This document shows positions 1 through 9,179 of a DNA stretch of 64,000 nt, in pieces (the first letter of the stretch is position 1; every line of letters starts with the position of its first letter). Both the position numbers and the translations under genes were made by a program. The DNA lies in the NCBI GenBank assembly GCA_019752295.1, contig JAIEMK010000034.1, positions 1 to 64,000 on the forward strand. The letters run 5' to 3'. The notes below the pieces were generated by a model, which worked only from the letters and a program-made list of their open reading frames with translations, did not search any database and was not told the origin of the DNA. This DNA is from Chitinophagaceae bacterium. Lineage in GTDB: Bacteria > Bacteroidota > Bacteroidia > Chitinophagales > Chitinophagaceae.

Positions 1-72
1 TTATATTTGAAACACTATTATTAACTAAGACAAAATACTGTCCGACTAAATCATCACACCTCACCTCACTGT

Positions 73-204
73 TTATCCGGGCAAAGCAAAACGCTTCTTT
101 TTACGAACAGAGTTAAGTACAATGCCTTGTAAAATCAATTGCAATTGAACGGCATCAATGATAGCACCGTTACTATTGGCTGCAATAGAAGGTAGTTCAT
201 ACAC
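73..204 (-). pseudogene. IS66 TnpB (Orf2)-like C-terminal fragment
   Basis: An open stretch with no start of its own encodes VYELPS, then a segment with LQLILQGIVL and a basic tail SVRKKKRF before the stop at 73-75. The C-terminus of IS66 Orf2 proteins has the same plan: ELP, then a hydrophobic L-x-x-L-x-G-I-x-L helix, then a KRRKRF-like tail. The upstream two thirds of the protein are gone. The assignment rests on this tail pattern alone. Confidence 0.45.
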
Positions 205-211
205 ACCCTTT

Positions 212-337
212 TCAATAATGAAATACAGAATAAGCTACTTTTTTTGCTGCACAATAAGTTCTTTGATTTAATCCACTGGATTGCCAATCTTCAATCATGG
301 CCATAATTTGTTCGCATTGCTCTTTTTTGTTTTGCAT
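212..337 (-). pseudogene. IS66 TnpA-like fragment (41 codons)
   Basis: Starts at ATG 337 with MQNKKEQCEQ and contains the stretch DWQSSGLNQRTYCAA followed by YSVFHY and a stop. IS66 Orf1 proteins carry the same opening pattern: a W-x-S-S-G-L-x-Q helix-turn-helix segment and then a conserved FHYW. Here the reading frame stops where the W is expected. It is far shorter than a normal TnpA (about 90-130 residues), so it is a broken gene. Confidence 0.55.
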
Positions 338-488
338 GTTTACTCTTTTTGCAAAACTCAAACTAACTTAACAACTTTACAATATGGTATCGGTGGGGGA
401 CTTACAAGCCGTAGTTGCTTTTGTTATTGGTAAAGACAGATTCTACATCATGGTATAAACCCTAGAATTAAGAGCATGCTGGCACACT

Positions 489-523
489 AAAAAAGCCGCC
501 CCATTTATTTAGGGAGCGGCTTT
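489..523 (-). terminator. Intrinsic terminator of the SusCD operon
   Basis: Read on the minus strand, AAAGCCGCTCC pairs with GGGCGGCTTT across a loop CTAAATAAAT (one G-U wobble), and the descending arm runs into six T residues. It lies about 75 bases downstream of the susD-like stop codon, where the operon should end. Confidence 0.75.
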
Positions 524-595
524 ACCAATCAAATTGTTTAATTTATAACTCTTAAATTTACCTAGTGTTCACACTTAGAAAGTGACAGGTTAGTA

Positions 596-2017
596 CTAAT
601 ACTTATCAAAGAAAAGTTTAGTAGTTACTTTATCACCGCCTATAGCAGTTGAAGCACTGTTGTAATTGACGGTATTGATATTTTGTTCATCGACAGAATA
701 CGTATAACGCAAAGGTATTACTGTTAAAGCACTTGTTGGCGCTATCAATTGCGGGTAATCCAATCTTCTCCATTCTGTCCAAGAATCATAACCGCGATTA
801 TATAAGCCAATCCATTTCTGAATACCTATCTTTTGTTTATAGGTACCGGGAGCAGAAAGATAATTTACAGAGGGTTGCGTTAAAAAAACAGAAGCATCCG
901 AACTACTACCACCCCATTCTTTTATAGACGCACTTACAGCATTATTATAATGTACAAGAGCAGTACCCGGAACATTATATTCACGTTCTACCGCTTCTGC
1001 CAATATGAACTCAATTTCTGAATAAGACAATAAAGTAAGCGGAAAATCCGGTGCAGTTATTTTATCAGATGGTTTAGAGAAAGTTGCATAGCTATTACTT
1101 GCACCATAAATACCTCCAGAGAAATCTCCATTGGCATCTGTTGTAAAAAACAAAGACAATCTAGGATCATTCAATCCTTTCATTGCATCCACAAGTGTAT
1201 TGGCACCAACAAAATCTTTACGACCACTTTGTACAAGGTTTACCCAAATTTGGTTGGTATTTGGAGGAGACGAAAGATAAGCAAACATTGCATTATTATT
1301 GCTACTGGTAAACACATTAGGAGCAGCAGCCTCAACAACAGCTTTAGCAGTAGCCGGATCTGAATCTGCCAGCAGAATACCCATCTTTAGCTTAAACGAA
1401 TTTGCGAATTTTTTCCAAGAAGCTACATCTCCTCCATACAACAAATCTGAAGAACCAAAAGAAACAGCCCCTGTATTTAAAGCCGCAATATCAGTGTCCA
1501 ATCGCTTTAACAAGTCAGCATAAATGGTTTTAGCATCATCATATTTAGGCCTAGGTTTGTTATAATCCAAAGCCTCTGTATAAGGAATATTTCCAAAAGT
1601 AGTTATTAAATGATAATAAGCAACCACTTCCATAATATCAGCCATAGCAACTTCATTCTTTACCTGCGCTGGGTCAGCAACATCAGTTGGAATTAATTTT
1701 TTAGCCTCCTCAAAGTTTTTAAGTACATCTCTATAAAAAGTATTCCACCATCCTCTAGGGATATTACGTTGATTTAGATCATAATTACTTTCATCCGTAT
1801 AGGTAGTTTCCGTCCACTGTTGTGTCAATAACCTGAAAATGTTCAGATTCACATTTGGCGAAGACAGAGCATCAGCCATATTCTTTTGAGCACTTGAAAA
1901 TAATGCATACGAGGGAACCACTGTAGGGTTTTTAGGATCATTATTCAGGCTAGCTAGATCTTTAGTACATGATCCAAAGAGCAATAATGATATAGAAAAT
2001 ACTATTATTTTTTTCAT
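596..2017 (-). CDS. SusD/RagB-family outer-membrane lipoprotein
   Basis: A surface lipoprotein that would cap the adjacent SusC channel and bind the imported nutrient. The first 17 residues form a lipoprotein signal (MKK, hydrophobic core, then FGSC) with Cys17 as the lipidated residue. The remaining 450 or so residues resemble the SusD-like_2 subgroup (nutrient-binding lipoproteins, often not tied to starch), with the typical N-terminal DLASLNNDPKNPT and WTETTY segments, the TPR-like middle (EVVAYYHLIT) and the W-x-E-W-R-R segment near the C-terminus. It lies 11 bases after the susC-like gene, so both are one operon ending at the hairpin near 489-523. No sugar- or peptide-degrading enzyme is next to it, so the substrate cannot be inferred. 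Confidence 0.9.
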   Translation of the reverse strand: MKKIIVFSISLLLFGSCTKDLASLNNDPKNPTVVPSYALFSSAQKNMADALSSPNVNLNIFRLLTQQWTETTYTDESNYDLNQRNIPRGWWNTFYRDVLKNFEEAKKLIPTDVADPAQVKNEVAMADIMEVVAYYHLITTFGNIPYTEALDYNKPRPKYDDAKTIYADLLKRLDTDIAALNTGAVSFGSSDLLYGGDVASWKKFANSFKLKMGILLADSDPATAKAVVEAAAPNVFTSSNNNAMFAYLSSPPNTNQIWVNLVQSGRKDFVGANTLVDAMKGLNDPRLSLFFTTDANGDFSGGIYGASNSYATFSKPSDKITAPDFPLTLLSYSEIEFILAEAVEREYNVPGTALVHYNNAVSASIKEWGGSSSDASVFLTQPSVNYLSAPGTYKQKIGIQKWIGLYNRGYDSWTEWRRLDYPQLIAPTSALTVIPLRYTYSVDEQNINTVNYNSASTAIGGDKVTTKLFFDKY

Positions 2018-2028
2018 TTTTTCTGCGT

Positions 2029-5000
2029 TTAGAATCTTAACTTAATGTTGAATCCGATGTTTCTTGTTGTAGGATATGCCCCACCTTGATAACCTTGCAA
2101 GTTGCCAGAACTTACTGTTTCTTCAGGATCGGAATAAGGAAGTTTTTTACTAATAATCCACAAGTTTCTACCTACCAAAGAAAAACTAATTCCTTTAAAC
2201 GGTGCCAATTTTTCCATCGTTTTTTGAGGCAACGAATAGGTGATATTTACCTCTCTCAACTTAACGTAACTTGCATCGTAAATAAAATCGGCGGCTGGTG
2301 CATAACGATAACCATAAGCGCCATAATTCACAGCACTAACTCTTTTTGTGTTGGGCTTGCCGTCAGCAGTAACACCCGGCCGTATAATACCTCCACCATT
2401 TGCTAAAGCATCTCTAAGTGGGTGTCCTAAATCATTTAGGCCTGCAGTTTCAGGATATAAGCCTGTAGCTAACCCATAATTCATATCCAGTGAAAACAAT
2501 TGACCGCCTTGTCTAACGTCGATAAGAAATCCTAAAGCGAAATCCTTATACTTGAATGTATTTTGGATACCACCAATCCAATCTGGATTTGGGTTCCCAA
2601 TTACTTCATTTGAAGTTGCAGATAATAGATATCTGCCATTTGCACCAACAGTTTTTTCTCCATTAGTATACACAAAACTACTACCACGGATAGTTCCATA
2701 AGGCTCTCCAAGTGAGGCATTAAGCGATACGCCGCCTTGAAAAGTTGCCAATAATAGGTTGGTATTGCCTCCAGCTAGTTCTACTACTTTATTCCTGTTT
2801 TGCGACCAGTTAATATTCAAATTCCATGAGAAATCTTTTGTCTGAACTGGTGTTGCAAACAAGCTAACCTCAATACCTTTATTTTCAACAGATCCTGCGT
2901 TAACGAATGTTGAATTATATCCCGTTGCTCTAGAAACAGTTATTGGCAATATCTGGTTAATTGTTTTCGCATTGTAATAGGAGACATCAAATCCTAGTCT
3001 TCCTTTTAAGAAAGACATATCTAAACCGATTTCATAGCTTTTTGTACGTTCTGGTACTAGATTTGGGTTATTTTTTGTAGTAGCTGCACTTATAATCGGT
3101 TGAGAACCAAAGGCAGTCCCTACATTGTATACATCAGTTGTACTGTAAATTGGAGCATCAGCACCAACTTCAGCATAGTTAGCTCTCATTTTACCACTAG
3201 ATAACCAACTAATTTCCTTCATTAAATTTGAAAAAGTAAAACTACCGGAAACTGAGGGGTAATAATAAATATTGTTGCCTTGAGGTAAAGTTGATGATTG
3301 ATCTCTTCTTATGGTTCCGTCAATTGTAACTAAGTTTTTATAAGAAAGTGTAGCACCTGCAAATACACCATTTACCTCCTTCCTTCCCAAATATTCGATC
3401 GGCGCATTAGGTGTATTTTTTGAATTAGACAAAGAATATACCCTTGGCACAATTAAACCTCCATTGGTTTCTGCAATAATGTAGGAGTCACTATTTTTCC
3501 TCAGATTTGCACCTAATAATCCTTTTAACGTCAATGTATTGGTCAATTTCTTATCAACATTGAACATAATATCGTAGTTATATTCCCTTACGCTCCTGTT
3601 GTTTCTCTTATACAAAGGCACATCAATACTTCCTGCTGCAATCCGTTCTTCCTGTATCTGATCATACCCATCCATAGCAGCTCTAGCAAGAACATTTAAC
3701 CAATTTGTAATCTTATATGTAGCTGTAGCATTTGCGAAAATTCTGTTTCGAGTATCAGATTCATAACTCTCGTATCTAACCCAATAAGGATTATCCCAGT
3801 AAATAGGGGTTAAATCTGTTGGGTCTGTCCAATTCCATGTCACATTTTTTTTTGTTCTGAAATATGCATTCTTTAATTCACTGAGATCGTTATTTACCTG
3901 CCACCACTGTCTAAAGTTTGTAGCAGGGTTTTTTGAATCATAACCAGTACCATATCTGCCAGTACCATCTGTTTTGGTATAATTAACAGTAGCTGATACA
4001 ACTAATTTATCAGTTACATTATAAGTACTCGAAAAGTTTAATGCATTCTTAATAATCTTGCTATTAGGAAGAATACCTTTATCATCATTTCTAGTATAGC
4101 CTAATTTAAAACTTCCTTTATCTCCACCACCATCAATAAAAATACTGTTGTTTAATGAAACCGGTTTTTCAAAATAGGTAACTGGATCATTAGCTGCTGC
4201 TACCCAAGGTCTTGGTTTTAGATAATTGGCCGAACTGGGGTCAAAAGCATCCCACTGGTATACATTTTTGGTAGGATCAAATGCTGCACCATAAGAAGCA
4301 TCTTCACTAGTAGGGTCGACTAAATCAGGAATCCCATCATTGTTGATATCCCTATATAAGAAAAATCCACTCGGGTCTTCATAATATTGACCATAACCAC
4401 CACCATATTTTTTTTGATATGTAGCAAATGTACTTTTGTCGATAGTTCCTTGTGAGAACCCTGTATTGATCGTGATTCCCAAACCTTTAGCCCCTTTCTT
4501 AGTAGTAATTAAAATTACGCCATTGCTGCCTCTTGAACCATATAATGCGGTTGATGCAGCCCCTTTTAATACTGTTATGGAGGCAATATCGTCTGGATTA
4601 ATATCAGATAAAGGGCTGCCATAATCGTATCCACCTCGTCCAGTTCTTTGGTTCCCATCATTTTGGCTTGAATTATCATAAGGAACTCCATCTACCACAA
4701 ACAATGCTTGATTATTTCCGGTTAATGATTTAGAGCCTCTCAATATTACGTTGGTAGAACCTCCAAGTGTATTTGTTTGACGAAGCTCCAAACCTGCAAC
4801 TTTACCGGATAATCCATTTACAAAATTTGAAGCTCTACCTTTGCTTACCTCTTCACCTGTTACTTGTTGGGCAGAATAAGGCAATTGATTTCTGTTTCGT
4901 TTAATACCTAAAGCCGTAACAACAACCTCGTCAAGCACAGAACTTTGGTTATCCAAAGTAACAGCAAGGCTCGTTTCGTTTCCCAACTTTATTTCTTTGG

Positions 5001-5235
5001 AAATAAAATTGACTCCCGAAAAAATCAATATATCTCCTGTTTTAGCCTGAATCTTAAAGCTTCCATTGTTATCAGCTGCGACAATCGTAGATCCATTTTT
5101 AACCTGTACAGTAACTGCCTCTGCCGGCTTGCCCTGTTTATCTAACGCCCGACCCACAACTAGTCTTGTTTGGGCAGTTGCTCCTAGACATAAACCAAGA
5201 AGCAATACTGTAAAGAATGATAAGATTTTCTTCAT
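2029..5235 (-). CDS. SusC/RagA-family TonB-dependent outer-membrane transporter
   Basis: A TonB-driven outer-membrane channel that takes up the ligand captured by its SusD partner. From the N-terminus: a signal peptide ending near ATAQ, a carboxypeptidase-regulatory-like domain (about residues 25-100), a TonB box (DEVVVTALGI), a plug domain (QGLSGKVAG-like segment, VDGVPYDN, ASTALYGSRGSNGVILITTKKG) and a long beta barrel ending in NIGFNIKLRF with the usual terminal aromatic. The length of 1068 residues is normal. I chose the ATG at 5235, where MKKILSFF begins a proper signal peptide; an in-frame start 24 bases upstream would add eight residues that spoil it. It is the first gene of the SusCD operon; no dedicated sigma/anti-sigma pair is adjacent. 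Confidence 0.95.
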   Translation of the reverse strand: MKKILSFFTVLLLGLCLGATAQTRLVVGRALDKQGKPAEAVTVQVKNGSTIVAADNNGSFKIQAKTGDILIFSGVNFISKEIKLGNETSLAVTLDNQSSVLDEVVVTALGIKRNRNQLPYSAQQVTGEEVSKGRASNFVNGLSGKVAGLELRQTNTLGGSTNVILRGSKSLTGNNQALFVVDGVPYDNSSQNDGNQRTGRGGYDYGSPLSDINPDDIASITVLKGAASTALYGSRGSNGVILITTKKGAKGLGITINTGFSQGTIDKSTFATYQKKYGGGYGQYYEDPSGFFLYRDINNDGIPDLVDPTSEDASYGAAFDPTKNVYQWDAFDPSSANYLKPRPWVAAANDPVTYFEKPVSLNNSIFIDGGGDKGSFKLGYTRNDDKGILPNSKIIKNALNFSSTYNVTDKLVVSATVNYTKTDGTGRYGTGYDSKNPATNFRQWWQVNNDLSELKNAYFRTKKNVTWNWTDPTDLTPIYWDNPYWVRYESYESDTRNRIFANATATYKITNWLNVLARAAMDGYDQIQEERIAAGSIDVPLYKRNNRSVREYNYDIMFNVDKKLTNTLTLKGLLGANLRKNSDSYIIAETNGGLIVPRVYSLSNSKNTPNAPIEYLGRKEVNGVFAGATLSYKNLVTIDGTIRRDQSSTLPQGNNIYYYPSVSGSFTFSNLMKEISWLSSGKMRANYAEVGADAPIYSTTDVYNVGTAFGSQPIISAATTKNNPNLVPERTKSYEIGLDMSFLKGRLGFDVSYYNAKTINQILPITVSRATGYNSTFVNAGSVENKGIEVSLFATPVQTKDFSWNLNINWSQNRNKVVELAGGNTNLLLATFQGGVSLNASLGEPYGTIRGSSFVYTNGEKTVGANGRYLLSATSNEVIGNPNPDWIGGIQNTFKYKDFALGFLIDVRQGGQLFSLDMNYGLATGLYPETAGLNDLGHPLRDALANGGGIIRPGVTADGKPNTKRVSAVNYGAYGYRYAPAADFIYDASYVKLREVNITYSLPQKTMEKLAPFKGISFSLVGRNLWIISKKLPYSDPEETVSSGNLQGYQGGAYPTTRNIGFNIKLRF

Positions 5236-5569
5236 GTTTTTAGTTTTAATTAGTCCCAATAATATGCGAATATAACATAACTATCATTTGTTAACAAAAA
5301 ACTAATGTACCATTCCATTAACAATGGCTTAACTTTTGTAACAAATACTGATAAATGACTAAAAGTTGTAAAAAAAAGCTGCATAACCCTTTAAAATATT
5401 CTTTGCTTCATAGTTTTTAAATGCGTAACTATCTGATTATTAACACTGCAAATTATTTCGTTAGAAAAGACAAGGCAATAAATAATTGTTCAATTTTTAC
5501 ATTTCTAGACAAAATTTATTATGTAAGCAAAATAAGGTTATTTAAAAGCAATTCAGATATTTTTGCATT
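5236..5569. other. Divergent intergenic region between susC-like gene and folD
   Basis: AT-rich 334-base spacer carrying the promoters of two divergent transcription units. The folD -7 box is at 5558-5565. No clean TAnnTTTG box is visible in the right position for the SusCD operon, which could mean use of an alternative sigma factor. A loose inverted repeat (AACTTTT ... AAAAGTT) is present near 5332-5370. I see no gene. Confidence 0.4.
5558..5565 (+). promoter_or_regulatory. Bacteroidota -7 box for folD
   Basis: TATTTTTG matches the TAnnTTTG consensus and ends only four bases before the ATG at 5570, implying a very short or absent leader. No convincing -33 TTTG is seen at the right distance. 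Confidence 0.55.
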
Positions 5570-6454
5570 ATGCTAGTATTAGATGGTAAAATAGTGTCGG
5601 CCGCAGTTAAGGAAAACCTGAAAGTCGAAACCCAAAAATTAATATTGAAAGGACACCGGGCTCCTCATTTAGCCGCTATTTTGGTGGGCACCAACGGCGC
5701 AAGTGAGACTTATGTAGCTTCGAAGGTTAAAAATTGCGAAGAAATTGGGTTCATTTCTACCCTTGTGCGATTTGACGAAAATATCGATGAAAACACTGTA
5801 CTCGCAAAAATTGCCGAATTAAATGCTGATAAGCTGGTAGATGGGATACTGGTACAGTTGCCTTTGCCCAAACAAATTAGGGAGCAGAAAGTAATTGAAG
5901 CCATCGACCCCACTAAAGATGTAGACGGTTTTCATCCATCAAGTGCCGGCAGACTCATGCAGGGATTACCTAGTTTTATTCCGGCAACGCCTTATGGTAT
6001 TATGATGATGCTGGAACATTATCATCTTCAAACAAAGGGCAAACACGCAGTTGTAATTGGCCGCAGTAATATTGTAGGCCGACCGATGAGTATACTTTTA
6101 AGTAGTAATATACCTTATGGCAATTGTACCGTAACGGTTTGCAACTCGCATACACCTAATCTGAAAGAGATTTGTTTACAGGCCGATATCCTAGTTGCTG
6201 CTTTGGGCAGGCCTGAATTTGTAAAAGCCGATATGATTAAGCCCGGTGCAATTGTAATTGATGTTGGTATTACACGCGTGGAAGATGCCACCGCAAAAAA
6301 AGGTTTCCGTATTAAAGGCGATGTTGCTTACGATGAAGTAGCCCCTCTAACCAGCGCAATTACACCCGTACCCGGTGGTGTGGGACTAATGACTATTGCC
6401 GGTTTGCTAAAAAATACTTTGCAAGCATACAAGATTAACAATGGCATACAATAA
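5570..6454 (+). CDS. folD: FolD: methylenetetrahydrofolate dehydrogenase / cyclohydrolase
   Basis: Cytosolic bifunctional enzyme interconverting 5,10-methylene-THF, 5,10-methenyl-THF and 10-formyl-THF with NADP. The family residues are visible: Tyr48 and catalytic Lys52 in ETYVASK, the substrate loop VQLPLP, DVDGFHP, the nucleotide-binding GRSNIVGRPMS, and the C-terminal PVPGGVG. In the last motif the usual proline of PGGVGPMT is leucine here (PGGVGLMT), an uncommon change. The length of 294 residues is normal. The 10-formyl-THF it makes feeds purine synthesis, and glyA at 24554 supplies methylene-THF. The next gene starts 58 bases later. Confidence 0.97.
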   Translation: MLVLDGKIVSAAVKENLKVETQKLILKGHRAPHLAAILVGTNGASETYVASKVKNCEEIGFISTLVRFDENIDENTVLAKIAELNADKLVDGILVQLPLPKQIREQKVIEAIDPTKDVDGFHPSSAGRLMQGLPSFIPATPYGIMMMLEHYHLQTKGKHAVVIGRSNIVGRPMSILLSSNIPYGNCTVTVCNSHTPNLKEICLQADILVAALGRPEFVKADMIKPGAIVIDVGITRVEDATAKKGFRIKGDVAYDEVAPLTSAITPVPGGVGLMTIAGLLKNTLQAYKINNGIQ

Positions 6455-6512
6455 TGCTAACGCTGAAACAGCCAGCCTCAGTATTTTGAATTTTGAATTT
6501 TCATAAAGGATC

Positions 6513-7127
6513 ATGATAGAATCAACAACCACATTACTGCCTGTAATGGAAGCTTTTTATACTCTTCAGGGCGAAGGCTTTTATCAGGGACGTGCCGCTT
6601 ATTTTATCAGGCTAGCCGGCTGTGATGTGGGGTGTGTATGGTGCGATGTAAAAGAAAGTTGGGATGCATTAAAACATCCATTACAAAGTATTGAAAGCAT
6701 CGTAAATGGAGCACTGAAATATCCGGGTCGTTTGGCTGTGATTACCGGCGGAGAACCCTTACTGCACCCTCTTTCGAAGCTCACTGAAGCACTTCAGGCC
6801 GCAGGATTTGAAACCAATATCGAAACTTCAGGCTCCTCGCCTTTAAGCGGCAGTTGGAACTGGATTTGTCTTTCGCCCAAAAAATTTAAAGCTCCCATTC
6901 CTGAAATCGTTCCGCTTGCCAATGAATTAAAAGTAGTTGTATTTAATAAACACGATTTTGATTGGGCCGAAACCTATGCGGCACAAGTGAATCCAAATTG
7001 CAAATTATACTTGCAGCCCGAGTGGGACAAAGCCGCCGCAATTACAGCAATCATCGTTGAATATATCATGCAGAACCCTAAATGGGAACTGAGTTTGCAA
7101 TTGCACAAATACATCAACCTACCCTAA
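6513..7127 (+). CDS. queE: QueE: 7-carboxy-7-deazaguanine synthase
   Basis: Radical SAM enzyme that contracts 6-carboxytetrahydropterin to 7-carboxy-7-deazaguanine in the queuosine / deazapurine pathway. The iron-sulfur motif is C-x3-C-x2-C (CDVGCVWC, around residues 32-39), preceded by the QueE-type LQGEG and followed by the SAM-binding TGGEPLLHP. The length of 204 residues is that of the compact QueE form. AAAGGATC just before the ATG could serve as a ribosome-binding site; the same string precedes metG at 45219. The other queuosine genes are not in this window. Confidence 0.92.
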   Translation: MIESTTTLLPVMEAFYTLQGEGFYQGRAAYFIRLAGCDVGCVWCDVKESWDALKHPLQSIESIVNGALKYPGRLAVITGGEPLLHPLSKLTEALQAAGFETNIETSGSSPLSGSWNWICLSPKKFKAPIPEIVPLANELKVVVFNKHDFDWAETYAAQVNPNCKLYLQPEWDKAAAITAIIVEYIMQNPKWELSLQLHKYINLP

Positions 7128-7193
7128 CTGATCTTCTGAATTTTAACAAACTCAATTCCTGTTTTTCACGAACTTCCCTTCATCAATTAGAGT

Positions 7194-9107
7194 ATGAAGT
7201 CATTATTTTTTTTATCTGCACTTTTAGTTTGTTCCTTTGGTTTTTCACAAACCTATCAACCCGATCTGATCAAACCAAAAGCATTGGATCTTTACGATAA
7301 AGCGATTATGTTGCTTGGTGATGAACAACTAAAAGATGCCGTCCCTGTTTTGCAGGATTGCATTTTAATAGATAGCAATTTTGTAGATGCTTATCTTTCT
7401 CTTGCGGCTGCATACGGGCAACTTAAAAGCTATAAAGAGTCGGTATTATTATATCAAAGAGCTCGCATAAAAGACACCAGTTATTTTCAAGTTTATAAGC
7501 TACCCTACTCCATTAATCTTGCAGGGCTTGGAAGGTTTGAAGATGCGCTGCAACAGGTTACTGAATTTTTGAGTATTCCAAAAATCAGCGACCGTAGTAT
7601 TAAATCAGGCAACTACAGAAAACGTTGTTACGAGTTTGCAATTGATTATCAAAAAAAACATCCTCAACAAAACTTATATCGATTCGAGCCTGTGAATTTG
7701 GGAGATAGTGTTAATAGCATTTATTCTGAGTATTATCCTTCTGTAACGGTATCGGATAATATTCTTGTATTTACCCGCAGGGGCGAACACCTGCGCGAAG
7801 ATTTTATGGAAAGCAATATGAGTAAAAAGGGATTATCTTTTGCCCAACCCATCAAGGGTGATATCAATATTGAACCCAAGAAGGGTGCTATTACTTCGTC
7901 GCAGGATGGTGAATGGATTTTGTTTGCCGGCCAATTTTCGGGGCAGGGTTTTGGAAATTTCGATATTTACAAATCTGTTTATACGCCAAAGGGATGGAGT
8001 GAACCGGAAAATTTGGGGGCCAATATCAATACCGAATTTTGGGAAAGTTCTCCCAGTTTAAGTCCGGATAATCGGGTACTCTATTTTAGCAGCAACCGGC
8101 CCGGAGGCTATGGAGGCAAAGACCTTTATGTAAGTTATAGAAATGCAGAAGGTAAGTGGTCGCCCGCAAAAAATATGGGACCAAGTATCAATACTGCCGG
8201 TGATGAGTTAGCACCGTTTATTCATCCCGATAATCAAACATTGTATTTTACTTCTGATGGATTGCCGGGCTATGGAGGATCTGATATTTATTTGCTTCGA
8301 AAAAAATTGGATGGAGAATGGAGTGCGCCTGAGAACCTGGGGTACCCAATCAATACCATTGAGAATGAAGGAAGTCTTGCCGTTTCTGCAGACGGATTAA
8401 CGGCTTATTATGCAAGCGATAGAGTAGATAGCAGGGGCGAACTTGATTTATATAAATTCGAAATGCGCCCGGATATTCGTCCGTATAGAACCTTATTTGT
8501 AAAGGGTTTTGTAACAGATAAGGTTAGCAAGAAGGGACTTCCTTCTTCGGTTGAATTATTCGACAACGAGAATAATAAAGCCTTGATGAAAGTGCAGACG
8601 GATGAAAAAGGCGAATACTTTATTACGCTTCCAACCGGAAGGGATTACACTTTTACTGTTAATAGAAAGGGTTATTTATTTTACAGCGAATTATATGCAT
8701 TGAGTTCGAAGGAAGCCGACAGTGTTTATCAAAAAAATATTCCGTTACAACCAGTTACACTGAATGCCAATTTTGTTTTCAATAATATTTTTTTCAAAAA
8801 CAATTCATACGAATTACCCAGCTCGGGCCTGATTGAGCTGGATAAACTATTGCAGGTATTAAACGAGAATCCAACAATCAGAGTTGAGATTAGCGGACAT
8901 ACAGATAATCTCGGCAAGCCCGAAGACAATCAAATACTTTCCACTAACAGAGCTAAGGCCATTGTTACTTATTTAACTTTAAAAGGGGTTGATATAAAAC
9001 GACTTGTGTACAAAGGCTATGCTGCTACCAAGCCCATTGCCGATAATAATACAGATGCGGGAAGGGCTAAGAACAGGAGAACAGAATTTACTATCATCGG
9101 TTTGTAA
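7194..9107 (+). CDS. PorE-like OmpA-family protein (TPR, beta-propeller, CRD, OmpA)
   Basis: A periplasmic protein that probably anchors the outer-membrane part of the T9SS to peptidoglycan. After a signal peptide (MKSLFFLSALLVCSFGFSQ) come TPR-like helices (about 20-140), WD40-like/PD40 propeller repeats (about 160-410, recurrent LSPDNRVLYFSSNRPGG-type blocks with DIY/DLY ends), a carboxypeptidase-regulatory-like domain (about 435-510) and a C-terminal OmpA domain (about 525-637) with the peptidoglycan-binding SGHTDN and NRRTEF motifs. This four-part order is the published architecture of PorE. Cysteine residues do not form a clear lipobox. Many Bacteroidota carry several proteins of this build, so the specific T9SS role is inferred. 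The tandem T9SS cargo genes at 14419-19853 fit that reading. Confidence 0.8.
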   Translation: MKSLFFLSALLVCSFGFSQTYQPDLIKPKALDLYDKAIMLLGDEQLKDAVPVLQDCILIDSNFVDAYLSLAAAYGQLKSYKESVLLYQRARIKDTSYFQVYKLPYSINLAGLGRFEDALQQVTEFLSIPKISDRSIKSGNYRKRCYEFAIDYQKKHPQQNLYRFEPVNLGDSVNSIYSEYYPSVTVSDNILVFTRRGEHLREDFMESNMSKKGLSFAQPIKGDINIEPKKGAITSSQDGEWILFAGQFSGQGFGNFDIYKSVYTPKGWSEPENLGANINTEFWESSPSLSPDNRVLYFSSNRPGGYGGKDLYVSYRNAEGKWSPAKNMGPSINTAGDELAPFIHPDNQTLYFTSDGLPGYGGSDIYLLRKKLDGEWSAPENLGYPINTIENEGSLAVSADGLTAYYASDRVDSRGELDLYKFEMRPDIRPYRTLFVKGFVTDKVSKKGLPSSVELFDNENNKALMKVQTDEKGEYFITLPTGRDYTFTVNRKGYLFYSELYALSSKEADSVYQKNIPLQPVTLNANFVFNNIFFKNNSYELPSSGLIELDKLLQVLNENPTIRVEISGHTDNLGKPEDNQILSTNRAKAIVTYLTLKGVDIKRLVYKGYAATKPIADNNTDAGRAKNRRTEFTIIGL

Positions 9108-9109
9108 AT

Positions 9110-9128
9110 ATTTTAGTGAGGCTAAAAT
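9110..9128 (+). terminator. Weak hairpin after the porE-like gene
   Basis: ATTTTAG, loop TGAGG, CTAAAAT: a perfect 7-bp stem starting three bases after the stop. There is no T-run after it, so termination is uncertain. Confidence 0.3.
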
Positions 9129-9179
9129 GATTTAATGAAGCATCTTTTCTATCCACAATTATTTTGTTGAAATTGAAGG

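Larger units (their letters stand above)
73..405 (-). mobile_element. IS66-family insertion sequence remnant (internally deleted)
   Basis: On the minus strand this stretch holds the first 41 codons of an IS66 TnpA-like accessory protein (337 to 212) followed within a few bases by what reads as the last part of an IS66 TnpB (Orf2)-like protein (204 to 73). The middle of both genes and the whole large transposase are missing, so this is a dead relic. A sequence reading GTAAGTCCCCCACCGATAC on the minus strand, beginning at 405, could be the old outer end because IS66 elements often start with GTAA, but no matching second end is visible inside the window. The element may continue to the left of position 1. 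Confidence 0.55.
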
